Assembly (NCBI GenBank): GCA_023416275.1
Contig: JAEZIB010000120.1
Location: 15,147 to 79,146 of the forward strand
Direction of reading: 5' to 3'
DNA length: 64,000 bases
Source: Bacillota bacterium
GTDB lineage: Bacteria > Bacillota > Clostridia > Acetivibrionales > DSM-1351
Part shown: positions 36,066-44,888 of the stretch, one piece after another
Layout of the letters: each line of letters opens with the position of its first letter
How positions within the stretch are numbered: position 1 is the stretch's first letter
Position numbers and translations under genes: made by a program
The notes under the pieces: generated by a model
The model's database searches: none
The model's input: the letters and a program-made list of their open reading frames with translations, nothing else
Told to the model about the DNA's origin: nothing

Positions 36066-37106
36066 GTGAAAAATAAAGCAGCATATATGACCGGTCTTAA
36101 TAAAATGGAAATACGAGATATTGAAATGCCGAAGCTTAGAGACAAGGATGTACTGGTAAAGCTCGAATATGTAGGAATATGCGGTTCTGATGTGCATTAC
36201 CTAGAGCATGGTAAAATTGGCGATTTTATCGTTGATGGCGATTTTATCCTTGGACATGAATGTGCGGGAACTGTTGTTGAATTAGGAAGCGGAGTTCAAA
36301 ACCTTAAAGTAGGAGACAAGGTAGCACTGGAGCCTGGTGTAACTTGCGGACAATGTGAGTTTTGTAAAACTGGAAGATATAATTTATGTCCAGATGTTGA
36401 GTTTTTGGCAACTCCGCCATATCACGGTTCAATGATGAAGTACATTGCCTTCCCAGAAAATATGTGCTTTAAACTTCCTGATAATATAACTACAAAGGAA
36501 GGAGCTCTCGTTGAACCCTTGGCAGTAGGAATGCATGCTGCTTTGCAAGGCGGAGTTAAGCTTGGAGATTCTGTGGTAATACTTGGTGCTGGTACAATAG
36601 GCCTAGTAACTCTATTAGCTTGCAAAGCATATGGCGCTACAGATATTACAGTTGTTGATGTCATACCTAAAAGATTAGAGTATGCAAAGAAACTAGGAGC
36701 AACAACTGTTATTAATGCGGCTGAAGCTGATGCTTTAGTAGAAGTAGATAAAATGACAAACAAAAAAGGCGTAGATATAGTTATTGAAACTGCTGGTTCA
36801 GCCAGAACAATTTCCCAGACTCCGTACATGGTAAAAAACGGAGGAACTATCGTACTTGTTGGCTTGGCGCCTCAAGACATTATTGAGTTCAACTTTGCAA
36901 AAATTATGGCAAAGGAAGCCCAGATAAAGTCTGTATTCCGATATAGAAATATTTATCCTACAGCAATTAAAGCGATAGCACAAGGTATTATTAACATTAC
37001 AGGAATTGTTACTCATGAGTTTGATTTTGAGGATAGTGCAAAAGCTTTTGACTATGTAATTAACAATAAGCAGGATGTAGTTAAAGCTGTAATAAAAGTA
37101 GACTAA
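36066..37106 (+). CDS. Zinc-dependent polyol (sorbitol/xylitol-type) dehydrogenase
   Basis: This is a medium-chain dehydrogenase of 346 residues. The catalytic zinc site is seen in GICGSDVHYLEHG (Cys38 region) and GHECAG. The structural zinc is held by CGQCEFCKTGRYNLC. The Rossmann motif GAGTIGLV lies near residue 176 and is followed by VVDVIPKRL, whose Asp favours NAD over NADP. It probably oxidises the polyol imported by the upstream transporter to a ketose. The start is GTG after AAGGAGGATGAATTATA. A terminator follows. Confidence 0.9.
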   Translation: MKNKAAYMTGLNKMEIRDIEMPKLRDKDVLVKLEYVGICGSDVHYLEHGKIGDFIVDGDFILGHECAGTVVELGSGVQNLKVGDKVALEPGVTCGQCEFCKTGRYNLCPDVEFLATPPYHGSMMKYIAFPENMCFKLPDNITTKEGALVEPLAVGMHAALQGGVKLGDSVVILGAGTIGLVTLLACKAYGATDITVVDVIPKRLEYAKKLGATTVINAAEADALVEVDKMTNKKGVDIVIETAGSARTISQTPYMVKNGGTIVLVGLAPQDIIEFNFAKIMAKEAQIKSVFRYRNIYPTAIKAIAQGIINITGIVTHEFDFEDSAKAFDYVINNKQDVVKAVIKVD

Positions 37107-37168
37107 AAATATTTTTGTTTGAAATTGCAATAAGCATTTAATTTTGATATTATTAATAAATTAAACTA

Positions 37169-37216
37169 ATTAGTTAACTCCTTCTTTGTCAAATTATCAA
37201 CAAGAAGGAGTTTTTG
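37169..37216 (+). terminator. Terminator after the polyol dehydrogenase
   Basis: AACTCCTTCTT and AAGAAGGAGTT pair around a loop of about 15 bases and are followed by TTTTGC. It separates the sugar region from the sulfur region. Confidence 0.88.
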
Positions 37217-37288
37217 CATTTCTATCAAAGAGCGATACTATAAAGTTAACTCTCATTCAAAAAACTTTATCAATATAAATAAATACCA

Positions 37289-37357
37289 TTGACATGTATG
37301 GGTAATTGTGGTATAAATAATAAAAAGAATTCATAGTTATCCGATTATAATAGTATG
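37289..37357 (+). promoter_or_regulatory. Promoter and 26-bp dyad operator of the sulfur cluster, copy 1
   Basis: TTGACA (37289-37294) and TATAAA (37312-37317) are 17 bases apart. From 37332 to 37357 a 26-base dyad begins CATAGTTATCC and ends ATAGTATG, flanked by TT and AA. The same 26-base layout recurs after the promoter of the second nifH-like gene. A repressor bound just downstream of the -10 would block initiation. An Rrf2/CymR-type cysteine regulator is a natural candidate, but this is inference. Confidence 0.7.
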
Positions 37358-37372
37358 AATTGAGGTGGTGCT

Positions 37373-37531
37373 TTGAAAAATAATGATAACAAAGAAAAAC
37401 TAGAAGGAGAAAACATAAAACTTCTGTTGGACTACATAAAAAAAATCAAGTATGGTTCAGTAACTGTGAATATACAAGATGGTAAAATTGTTCAAATAGA
37501 AAAAAGTGAAAAAATAAGGATTAGAAACTGA
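37373..37531 (+). CDS. yezD: YezD-family (DUF2292) small protein
   Basis: This 52-residue protein, starting with TTG after GAGGTGGTGC, has the family core LLDYIKKIKYGSVTVNIQ followed by DGKIVQIEKSEKIRIRN. DUF2292 proteins are commonly encoded beside sulfate and cysteine assimilation genes in Firmicutes; their biochemical role is not established. It is the first gene after the operator-bearing promoter and so marks the region as sulfur-related. Its TGA stop codon lies inside the first stem of the attenuator, so a ribosome finishing this gene would sit on the RNA switch. Confidence 0.85.
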   Translation: MKNNDNKEKLEGENIKLLLDYIKKIKYGSVTVNIQDGKIVQIEKSEKIRIRN

Positions 37532-37585
37532 CTAGACAACTAGAGGTTTTGATATTTGCTTTAAGCATATATCGAGGCCTTTTTT
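37524..37585 (+). promoter_or_regulatory. Transcription attenuator, CTAG-stem type, copy 1
   Basis: Hairpin 1 (37524-37550) pairs AAAC with GTTT and CTAG with CTAG across a GA-containing internal loop. Hairpin 2 (37544-37585) pairs AGGTTTTGATAT with ATATCGAGGCCT and ends in six T, a terminator. The two share the GAGGTTTT strand and exclude each other. Nearly the same first hairpin recurs at 46278-46304. Confidence 0.75.
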
Positions 37586-37690
37586 ATATGATTCTTAAGT
37601 TTCAGAGAAATTATATTGGATTTCCAAAGTCAACAAGATTCCTCTGAAACAAAGAACTACACTGCTTATAAAAGAAATGGGTGAGAAGGC

Positions 37691-38569
37691 TTGTTACATA
37701 GAATACGGTTACTAGGTTTAGATTTGGACGGGACATTATTAAACAATGAGAAACAGCTATCGAAAATTAATGAAGATAGTATCAAGGAGATCATGAAAAA
37801 GGGAGTAGTTGTAGTACCAGTAACAGGACGCCCAAAGAAAGGAATTCCAGATGCTATTTTGAAACTATTTCATAGTTCATACATAATCACATCTAATGGT
37901 GCAGTAACAACTGATATAAAGCCTCAAAAAGATATTGAAGGTGTTTACTTAAGTAATCAAACAGTAATTGACATATTTACAGTAATTCAGAAAATAAATG
38001 AAAAAGTAGAATTTGAAGTTTTTGTTGATGGAATGGGATATGCTCAAAAACACCAGTTTTACATTGTCAAAGAAAAATATAGAGGAACCCCATTAGAATC
38101 CTATATTCAGAATAGCCGAAGTCCTGTAGATGATATTAATAATTTCATAGCAAGCAGGAAAGATAATATTGCAGGGATATCTATTATGACAGATTCCATT
38201 GCTATTAAGAATAAGATTCTAAATGTACTTACTGAGTTTCGTAATATTAAAACAACTTCATCTGTTCCAACAGATTTAGAAATTAATGCAGTAAACGCAG
38301 GAAAAGGGTTAGCGCTTTTAAGTTTGGCAAAAAGGTTGGGTATTCAAAAGTCAGAAATAATGGCATGTGGTGATAGCGAAAATGATATTGAAATGCTCAA
38401 AATGGTGGAGATTGGAGTTGCAATGAGTAATTCAGATGAGAGAGTAAAGGCAATAGCTGATTATATAACCTTGAGTAACGAAGAAAATGGAGTCGCATAT
38501 GCGATAGACAGGTTTATAAGATGCCAACCGCCGCTAATACTCACTGAGGTCCTTCAACAAAAAATATGA
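37691..38569 (+). CDS. Cof-type HAD-superfamily phosphatase
   Basis: The 292-residue HAD hydrolase has a C2B (Cof) cap. GLDLDGTLLNN provides motif I nucleophile and acid Asp, VPVTGRPKK motif II, the Lys of the cap return KGLALLSLAK motif III, and CGDSENDIEML motif IV. Such enzymes dephosphorylate sugar phosphates, FMN or PLP and are often broad. The reading frame starts at a TTG with a poor ribosome site, so the true start is uncertain. It sits between the attenuator and the ABC permease; co-transcription is likely but not certain. Confidence 0.85.
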   Translation: MLHRIRLLGLDLDGTLLNNEKQLSKINEDSIKEIMKKGVVVVPVTGRPKKGIPDAILKLFHSSYIITSNGAVTTDIKPQKDIEGVYLSNQTVIDIFTVIQKINEKVEFEVFVDGMGYAQKHQFYIVKEKYRGTPLESYIQNSRSPVDDINNFIASRKDNIAGISIMTDSIAIKNKILNVLTEFRNIKTTSSVPTDLEINAVNAGKGLALLSLAKRLGIQKSEIMACGDSENDIEMLKMVEIGVAMSNSDERVKAIADYITLSNEENGVAYAIDRFIRCQPPLILTEVLQQKI

Positions 38570-38656
38570 AATATCATAGTTAATTTTGATGATTAGTAAC
38601 AAGAAAAATAATGTGACATTTGCTTTTAATCTAATAAATTGAAAGGGTAAATAACG

Positions 38657-39688
38657 GTGATAGGCATGAATGAAAGCAAGGTTTTGGAAACTAGGAGACA
38701 GTTAATAAAAAACACAAGTTGGAAAGTCAACAATGCTTATGTTAATCAAATAAAAAAAGTTATTCCTATTGTAGCTGTATTAATAACATTAATTTGTCAA
38801 ATCGGTATCGAAGATTCAAAACTACAAAAGAAAGCAGCAAGACCCTACTTTACATATTTTTTAATAGCAGTCCTACTGATATATGTTGTATTTTATTTGA
38901 TATCATTTTTTAATAAGAAAATTAATAAACGAATTGTATACAAGGGTGGCTTTTACGCAGGAGTAATATTATTTCTAAATATATTAAATATAGTCACTCT
39001 CAAATATGCAGTTCTTCCAAAATTATTTTTTCCTTCATTAGACAGGGTGTTTGGAACCTTGGTTGAGGATAGGATATTTTTAATTGAATGTGTTGTGTAT
39101 TCACTGAAACTATTATTAAAGGGCTTTTTTTGCGGAGGTATTATTGGATTTATAACAGGGATACTATTAGGCTTTAGCAAAACAGCTGGCTATTGGTTGA
39201 ATCCTGTTACAAGAATACTTGGGCCAATACCAACAACTGCATGGGTACCTCTTGCATTATCAACTTTTCCAACTTCATATTCAGCAAGTGTATTTTTAAT
39301 CGCATTTGCAGTATGGTTTCCAACAGCACTAATGACCAGCAGTGGTATTCAAAATACTAGTAATGCTTATTTTGAAGTATCCAGAACACTAGGGGCAAGC
39401 ACTTTATATCAGGTATTTAAAATAGGAATACCAAGTGCTATGCCAAGCATTTTTCTTGGTATTTTTTATGGAACATGTTCTTCCTTTATTACACTTATGA
39501 CGGCAGAAATGGTGGGAAGTTCTTGTGGAATTGGTTGGTATATAAACTGGCAGAAACAAATGATGGTATATCCAGGAGTATATGCTGGCTTGATAATTAT
39601 AGCTTTGATATGTACAACAATATTAACTATATTGTTTAAGGTCAGGGATAGGGTTTTGGTATGGCAGAAAGGGGTTATCAAATGGTAG
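38657..39688 (+). CDS. ABC transporter permease, sulfonate/nitrate type, system 1
   Basis: This SsuC/TauC-like permease has 343 residues. It has two or three extra N-terminal hydrophobic segments before the standard six-helix core. The EAA-loop equivalent is SRTLGASTLYQVFKIGIPSAMP (about residues 235-255), which docks the ATPase. GPIPTTAWVPLAL is the usual motif before it. It should import a small anion such as a sulfonate or other organosulfur compound; the substrate is inferred from context. GTG at 38657 has GAAAGGG at 9 bases. The ATPase gene overlaps its end. Confidence 0.88.
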   Translation: MIGMNESKVLETRRQLIKNTSWKVNNAYVNQIKKVIPIVAVLITLICQIGIEDSKLQKKAARPYFTYFLIAVLLIYVVFYLISFFNKKINKRIVYKGGFYAGVILFLNILNIVTLKYAVLPKLFFPSLDRVFGTLVEDRIFLIECVVYSLKLLLKGFFCGGIIGFITGILLGFSKTAGYWLNPVTRILGPIPTTAWVPLALSTFPTSYSASVFLIAFAVWFPTALMTSSGIQNTSNAYFEVSRTLGASTLYQVFKIGIPSAMPSIFLGIFYGTCSSFITLMTAEMVGSSCGIGWYINWQKQMMVYPGVYAGLIIIALICTTILTILFKVRDRVLVWQKGVIKW

Positions 39689-40467
39689 GAGAAATTGACA
39701 TTAAAGAGGTGGTTCGCATATTTGAGAATCCAGATTCAAAAGGAGAAGATATTGTAGCATTAGATAAGCTGAGTTTAAAAGTCCAGCCTGGAAAGTTTGT
39801 ATCGCTAATTGGTCCGTCAGGCTGTGGAAAATCCACACTTCTAAGGTTAGTTGCCGGTTTAGATATTCCAAATGAAGGAGAAATATTTCTAGATGGATAT
39901 AAAATAGTCAAACCCAGTTGTGAGCGAGGCTTTGCATTTCAAGCGGCTAATTTATTTCCATGGCTCACTATTAGAGAAAACATAGCATTCGGATTACATG
40001 CTAGGAATGAATACAAGAAAAAGAAAAGCGACGTTGATGATTATATTAATTTAGTAGGGCTGGAGGGATTTGAAAAATCTTATCCTCATCAAGTGTCAGG
40101 TGGAATGTGTCAAAGAGCATCGTTGGCAAGAGCATTAGTGGGACACCCAAAAGTACTATTGCTGGATGAACCACTTGGAGCCTTAGATGCATTTACAAGA
40201 ATGAATATGCAAGATGAACTGTTACGGATTTGGAAAGACCACAATATGACAATGATTATGGTTACACATGATGTCGATGAAGCAATCTACTTGTCAGACC
40301 AAGTTGTTGTAATGTCACCTAGACCAGCAAAGATAGAAAAGATAATTGATATTGATTTGTCTAGACCAAGAGCTAGAAATCAAGATGCGTTTCTGAAATA
40401 TAGAACAGAAATACTTGAAATATTAAATTTTGGAGGAGAGATTAAAGATCCGGATTATTTTTTATAA
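39682..40467 (+). CDS. ABC transporter ATPase, sulfonate/nitrate type, system 1
   Basis: This 261-residue SsuB/TauB-like ATPase has Walker A GPSGCGKST, Q-loop region FAFQAANLFPWLT, signature SGGMCQRASLARAL, Walker B VLLLDEPLGALD and switch His in MVTHDVDEA. The signature has Cys where Gln is usual (SGGMC for SGGMQ). The chosen ATG overlaps the permease stop and follows AAAGGGG; an earlier in-frame ATG (39661) is less likely. The binding protein that would complete the set is 2.5 kb further on. Confidence 0.92.
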   Translation: MVGEIDIKEVVRIFENPDSKGEDIVALDKLSLKVQPGKFVSLIGPSGCGKSTLLRLVAGLDIPNEGEIFLDGYKIVKPSCERGFAFQAANLFPWLTIRENIAFGLHARNEYKKKKSDVDDYINLVGLEGFEKSYPHQVSGGMCQRASLARALVGHPKVLLLDEPLGALDAFTRMNMQDELLRIWKDHNMTMIMVTHDVDEAIYLSDQVVVMSPRPAKIEKIIDIDLSRPRARNQDAFLKYRTEILEILNFGGEIKDPDYFL

Positions 40468-40595
40468 GACAGATTGATTGCATAAAAAGAGTGCAAAATG
40501 GTGCTGCATTAGTGTAATCTGTTTTTTATCCAGTTCAAGCTGAGAGCATGCTTAAAATTAATAAATTTTTGATTAAGAAAGGATAATTGGTATAT

Positions 40596-41036
40596 ATGAA
40601 AAACAAATTAATTACTACAATTACTTATTTATTTACAGCTATATTATTGATAGTTGGACCACATACAATTTTCAAGGTGTGTGAGGTTATGGAAAAGCCA
40701 ATGAGATGTTACTATAGCGCAAGGGCTGAAATTGGTATCGCAGTTATTTTACTAGTTATAGCTATTCTGTATTTCTTCACAAAAACAAAACGAGAAAGAG
40801 TATTAGTAAATATTGCTGTAATACCAATTGGCATTGTAGCCCTATTAATACCAAGCATTTTGATTGGTGGCTGTGGGATGAAAACAATGGCATGCCAAGC
40901 CGCAACTTTTCCTGCCATTTATGCGATTTCAGCCTTGATGATGATTTTTTCATTATTCAATATTTTTAATTTGACAAAAAGTGATAAGAGAAATTTGGTG
41001 AAGATAAATGAGGAAGAACAGAAAAATTACTATTAG
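40596..41036 (+). CDS. DUF4418-family membrane protein
   Basis: This 146-residue protein has four hydrophobic segments and a few conserved cysteines: FKVCEVMEKPMRCYYSARAE after helix 1 and GGCGMKTMACQAATFPA before helix 4, which matches DUF4418. The cysteines would face outside or lie at the membrane surface. The family is usually found with an FtsX-like permease and a LolD-like ATPase, as here; its function is unknown. The next gene overlaps its end by 29 bases in another frame. An AAAGGA site precedes the start at 40596; a TTG at 40587 is an alternative. Confidence 0.75.
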   Translation: MKNKLITTITYLFTAILLIVGPHTIFKVCEVMEKPMRCYYSARAEIGIAVILLVIAILYFFTKTKRERVLVNIAVIPIGIVALLIPSILIGGCGMKTMACQAATFPAIYAISALMMIFSLFNIFNLTKSDKRNLVKINEEEQKNYY

Positions 41037-42225
41037 GAATATTGCATTAAGTAATTTGATATATCAGCGCTTTCGTACAGTGCTTATATTTCTATTGCTA
41101 GTGGTTACTACTATTGCATTATTTCTTGGTGAATTTTTGACTGAAAGCATGTGTGAAGGAATCAAAGAGACTGGAGAAAGAATAGGTGCAGATATTATTG
41201 TTGTTCCAGATACATTTGTTTCTAGCATTGAAAATGCCTTGTTTTTAGGGAAGCCCTGTACTGTAAATTTTGATAGGAATTGGTTAGACAAAATTGGTGC
41301 AGTTGAAGGTGTAGATAAAGTAAGTTCACAGCTTTATTTAGCATCTTTAAGCTCAGATTGCTGTGACAGTCCAATGCAGCTAATTGCATTTGATTTTGAT
41401 GCGGATTTTACAGTAGTACCTTGGTTGAAAAAAGATGGTATTACTTCATTACAAGATGATGAAATTATATTGGGAGCTAATATAACTAAAGAAATTGGTG
41501 ATACAGTCAAGTATTTTGGAAGAGAGTTCACAGTAGTAAATGTATTAGAAGAAACGGGAATGGGCTATGACAGCAGTGCATTTATCAGTTATGAGGCAGC
41601 ATTTCAAATAGCAAAGGATCCGGTATATCAAAGGGTATTACCTTTTAGAAGTGATGACAAGGTGATTTCCATGATTTTGCTAGATATTGCAGAAGGATAT
41701 GAACTGTATAAGGTTAAAGAAAATATTGAAAAAAAGTATGGTGATAAGGACATAACCGTCTATTCAACAAACCAAATGCTAACAAAATTTTCTGATAGCC
41801 TTAATAATATTATTACATACGGAATTTTAATAAAGGTGCTATTTTTACTATTATCCATTACATCGCTATATGCAATATTCTCTATAACAATATACCTAAG
41901 AAGACATGAATTTGGTAGTATGCTTTCAGTTGGCGTTTCCAGAAAGAAAATTATTAAAATACTTGTTTGGGAAATGTTCTATGTAGTAGTGCTTGCAAGC
42001 ATAGTTGGAATTGGAATTGTTTGCGGAATTATTTTTCCCTTTCATGCACAGCTAAAAAGTATGTTTACAATTCCTTATTTGTTACCAAGTGCAGGAATTA
42101 TTGTTTCTATGAGTTTAAAGATGTTTGCTATCAATGTATTAGTATGTGCTGCTGCATCCTTTCAATTATTCTGGAAATTAAGTGAAATGGAAGCCGCAGA
42201 ACTCATAAAGGAGGAAAATGGATGA
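41008..42225 (+). CDS. FtsX/MacB-like ABC permease
   Basis: This 405-residue permease has one N-terminal helix (about residues 20-40), a large extracytoplasmic domain (about 45-265) and three C-terminal helices, the FtsX/MacB fold. The pattern HEFGSMLSVGVSRKKIIKIL follows the second helix and corresponds to the FtsX cytoplasmic loop. The outer domain contains LSSDCCDSPMQL, a vicinal Cys pair. Such transporters perform mechanotransmission or lipid/peptide export, not solute import. The ATPase gene overlaps its stop by 4 bases. Confidence 0.85.
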   Translation: MRKNRKITIRNIALSNLIYQRFRTVLIFLLLVVTTIALFLGEFLTESMCEGIKETGERIGADIIVVPDTFVSSIENALFLGKPCTVNFDRNWLDKIGAVEGVDKVSSQLYLASLSSDCCDSPMQLIAFDFDADFTVVPWLKKDGITSLQDDEIILGANITKEIGDTVKYFGREFTVVNVLEETGMGYDSSAFISYEAAFQIAKDPVYQRVLPFRSDDKVISMILLDIAEGYELYKVKENIEKKYGDKDITVYSTNQMLTKFSDSLNNIITYGILIKVLFLLLSITSLYAIFSITIYLRRHEFGSMLSVGVSRKKIIKILVWEMFYVVVLASIVGIGIVCGIIFPFHAQLKSMFTIPYLLPSAGIIVSMSLKMFAINVLVCAAASFQLFWKLSEMEAAELIKEENG

Positions 42226-42902
42226 TACTTACCGCTGTAAATATTCGAAAGACATTTGAGAGAGCAGATAATAATACTTGTGGGATAACCGATGTGAGTA
42301 TTACCATAAGACCTGCTGAATACCATTGCATTTTTGGTACCTCTGGAAGTGGGAAAAGTACTATACTTAATATTTTGGCAGGTATGTTGTCACCAACTGA
42401 TGGAAATGTGTATTTAGATAATGAGGATATGTATTGTAAAAAAGAATTTGAGAGAACAAGTATGCGAATAAATACTATTGGATATATAATGCAAGGCGCA
42501 AGTCTTCTAAGCAATATTTCAGTATATGATAACATTGTATTTCCTTTAGAAATAGCAAAACAGAAAGTTAGCTACAAACAAGTTAAAAATATTATAAACA
42601 AATTGGAATTAAACGATTTAGTTGATGCGTATCCTAAAGAACTATCAGGAGGTGAATATAAAAGAGTCACAATTGCGAGGACAATTGTTAGTAACCCGCA
42701 GATAATACTTGCTGATGAACCCACAAGTAATTTAGATGAGAAAAATGCAAATATTATCAGAAATATTTTTGAAGATTTATTTTTAAATGGAACAGGAATT
42801 CTAGTTGCAACGCATGATATGAAATTTATTGAACAACAACACATTATTCATAATATAAAGAACGGAAAATTGTACTATGCGCAAAAGGTTTGTTATGGAT
42901 AG
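42222..42902 (+). CDS. LolD/MacB-like ABC ATPase
   Basis: The ATPase partner of the FtsX-like permease has 226 residues. Walker A is GTSGSGKST, the signature is LSGGEYKRVTIAR and Walker B is IILADEPTSNLD. The ATG overlaps the permease stop (ATGA), so translation is coupled. With the DUF4418 gene it forms a three-gene module inserted between the ATPase and the binding protein of import system 1. Confidence 0.9.
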   Translation: MILTAVNIRKTFERADNNTCGITDVSITIRPAEYHCIFGTSGSGKSTILNILAGMLSPTDGNVYLDNEDMYCKKEFERTSMRINTIGYIMQGASLLSNISVYDNIVFPLEIAKQKVSYKQVKNIINKLELNDLVDAYPKELSGGEYKRVTIARTIVSNPQIILADEPTSNLDEKNANIIRNIFEDLFLNGTGILVATHDMKFIEQQHIIHNIKNGKLYYAQKVCYG

Positions 42903-42944
42903 AAGCCAAAATAATTTCTGGAATCAGTAATATCAAAATAAAAA

Positions 42945-43012
42945 AGGAGGGTCGAGTCCATGTCGGTATTTCAATGGAGTTTTGCACCAAAATATGGGGC
43001 ATGGATGTAATT
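42945..43012 (+). promoter_or_regulatory. Hairpin-spaced ribosome binding site, copy 1
   Basis: The Shine-Dalgarno AGGAGG (42945-42950) lies 62 bases before the ATG at 43013. Between them a 9-bp stem, GTCCATGTC (42956-42964) with GGCATGGAT (42998-43006), closes a 33-base loop, and 6 bases separate it from the ATG. The loop ends TTTTGC, then AATATGG. Two other copies in the window share layout, linker length and covarying stem. Confidence 0.65.
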
Positions 43013-44095
43013 ATGAAACTAAAAACTTTAATTAAAAAGAGTGGTTTATTGCTATTAATGTTAATGTTAGTTGGTAGTACAGTAATCGGATGTGGAAATA
43101 GCAGCGCGGATACCAGTAAGGAGGCTGATAGCGATGTGGCAGTGAAGATAGGGTTTGCAAAGGGTTCCCTATGTTTAGCCCCAACTCATCTTGCTTATTT
43201 GAATGGGTATTATGAAGAAGAATTTAAAGCAGCAGGTGTTTCTTGGAAAATGGAAGAGGTTGATTTATCTCAGGCAGCTGAATTATTAGCTGCTGGTAAA
43301 ATAAATGCTTGTGTCGGTTTGACAGCAAGCTTAATTCAGCCTATTGATAATGGACTAGATATTACATTTACTACTGGATTACATACAGGATGTACAAAAT
43401 ATTATGTAGCAGCCAATTCCGCAATTAATTCAGTTGTTGATTTAAAAGGTAAAAAAATTGGTGTTCCAGGTCTATCTGATTCTTCTACAATGAATATCAA
43501 AAGAAAACTGAATGACTTGGGAATTGGGGTTACAACCGAAAATATGGAAGTGACTTTAGTTCCATATGCTTTGACAGATTTACCATTAGCATTATCAAAT
43601 GGGGCGGTAGATGCAGTAGCACTTCATGATCCTGTAGCATATAAGGCAGAGGAAGAATACGGCTTCAAGAAGATTTTAGATACTGGTACAGATGAGAAAT
43701 TTATAGGAGAGTATTGCTGTGAGTCCTATGTTACGACAGAATTGGCAACTAATAATCCGAAGGCAGCAGCGGCGTATACTCGAGCGATGCAGAAAGCAGC
43801 TGCATTTATACAGGCTAGTCCAAAAGAAGCAGCAAAAATTCAGATAGATAGCGGATATTGCTCTGGAGAATTGGAAACAAATGCTAAATTACTGAACTCA
43901 TATAACTATTCACCATCAGTCAGCGCTGGTCTAAAAACATTTAAAGATGCTGCAGTGGAATTAAAAACTATTGGCGATTTAAAGCAAGATACTGATGTGG
44001 AAGCATTTTCGTCAGCTCATTTTACAAAATTTGAGGATGTTCCGGATAGTATTAGTTATGATACTGCAACAAAACAATTTTCAAAGGTCAAGTAA
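43013..44095 (+). CDS. Substrate-binding lipoprotein, sulfonate/nitrate type, system 1
   Basis: This NMT1/SsuA-like binding protein has 360 residues. Its lipoprotein signal (MKLKTLIKKSG, then a hydrophobic run ending VIGCG) begins exactly at the ATG after the hairpin, so this start is secure even though the nearest Shine-Dalgarno is 62 bases away. The mature domain shows GFAKGSLCLAPTHLAYLNGY, LAAGKINACVG and LKGKKIGVPGLSDSS. It probably delivers its ligand to the permease and ATPase at 38657-40467. The unusual Cys residues in GSLCLAPTH and EYCCESYV could contact a thiol or metal; that is speculation. Confidence 0.88.
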   Translation: MKLKTLIKKSGLLLLMLMLVGSTVIGCGNSSADTSKEADSDVAVKIGFAKGSLCLAPTHLAYLNGYYEEEFKAAGVSWKMEEVDLSQAAELLAAGKINACVGLTASLIQPIDNGLDITFTTGLHTGCTKYYVAANSAINSVVDLKGKKIGVPGLSDSSTMNIKRKLNDLGIGVTTENMEVTLVPYALTDLPLALSNGAVDAVALHDPVAYKAEEEYGFKKILDTGTDEKFIGEYCCESYVTTELATNNPKAAAAYTRAMQKAAAFIQASPKEAAKIQIDSGYCSGELETNAKLLNSYNYSPSVSAGLKTFKDAAVELKTIGDLKQDTDVEAFSSAHFTKFEDVPDSISYDTATKQFSKVK

Positions 44096-44168
44096 CTCGT
44101 GTATCTAAGGTATACTATAAAAACATTTTGTTATTTGTTAGTAATTTATGAGGAGTACATTGATTCGT

Positions 44169-44654
44169 ATGCTAATAATTAGAAAAGGAAATATAAATGA
44201 TATTGATGCTATTGCAGACATCGAAATGAAATGTTTTCCAGCAGCAGAGGCAGCATCAAAAAGTGTTATAGAGAGTAGAATGAACGCGTTTCCAAGTCAT
44301 TTTTATGTAGCACAAATTGATGGTGAAGTTATCGGTTTTGTCAATGGTTTAGTTAGCAATGAAAAAACAATCAGTGATGATATGTTTGAGAATGCTTCTT
44401 TTCACAATGAAAAAGGAAAATATCAAATGATATTTGGTCTAGATGTATTGATGGAGTATAGAAGGAAAGGAATAGCCCACCGACTTATACAGGCAATGAT
44501 AAATTCTGCAAAAGCTGAAGGAAGAACAGGCATCGTTCTTACATGCAAATATGAATTGATAACCTTTTATGAAAAGATGGGTTTTAAAAAAAAGGGGGCT
44601 TCAAAATCAATTCATGGAGGAGCTGTTTGGTATGACATGGAGTTGATTCTGTAA
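44169..44654 (+). CDS. GNAT-family N-acetyltransferase
   Basis: This 161-residue acetyltransferase has the acetyl-CoA motif YRRKGIAHRLI (about residue 95-106) and GRTGIVLTCKYELITFYEKM at the end. Acceptor unknown. Within a cysteine-making cluster it might acetylate serine-like amines or detoxify an analogue, but nothing shows this. Start choice is uncertain: AGGAG lies 4 bases before a TTG (44160) and 13 before this ATG. The region after it folds into a long two-stem hairpin. Confidence 0.82.
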   Translation: MLIIRKGNINDIDAIADIEMKCFPAAEAASKSVIESRMNAFPSHFYVAQIDGEVIGFVNGLVSNEKTISDDMFENASFHNEKGKYQMIFGLDVLMEYRRKGIAHRLIQAMINSAKAEGRTGIVLTCKYELITFYEKMGFKKKGASKSIHGGAVWYDMELIL

Positions 44655-44673
44655 TGTAAGAATTTTATTGACA

Positions 44674-44766
44674 AAAGTCAATTACTATCGGTAAAGCCGT
44701 TAATACTAAACTGCGTTCAAAGCCTGATTCGCGTAAAGGCAAAGGCTTTGAACCGTAATTGACTTT
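44674..44766 (+). other. Long two-stem RNA or DNA structure
   Basis: AAAGTCAATTAC pairs with GTAATTGACTTT at the ends and GTTCAAAGCC pairs with GGCTTTGAAC inside, all perfect. There is no T run, so it is not a plain terminator. It stands between the GNAT and NifB-like genes and may be a processing site, a miniature element or part of the leader. Confidence 0.45.
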
Positions 44767-44801
44767 GGAAGTGATGGATGCAAATTAGTATAAAATAGAA
44801 A

Positions 44802-44888
44802 AGGAGTTGCCGAGTCCATGCCATTTATGTCAAGGAAATGCACATTTCCTTGATGTTCTTGTGCGAAATGTTGGGCATGGGTATATTT
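44802..44888 (+). promoter_or_regulatory. Hairpin-spaced ribosome binding site, copy 2
   Basis: AGGAG (44802-44806) is 82 bases before the ATG at 44889. The stem GTCCATGCC (44814-44822) with GGCATGGGT (44874-44882) is followed by a 6-base linker. The larger loop holds an extra 10-bp hairpin, CAAGGAAATG/CATTTCCTTG, and ends TTGTGCGAAATGTTG. Confidence 0.65.

Noticed and set aside
44674..44766. Terminator after the GNAT gene
   Set aside because: The stems are perfect but no T run follows on either strand.
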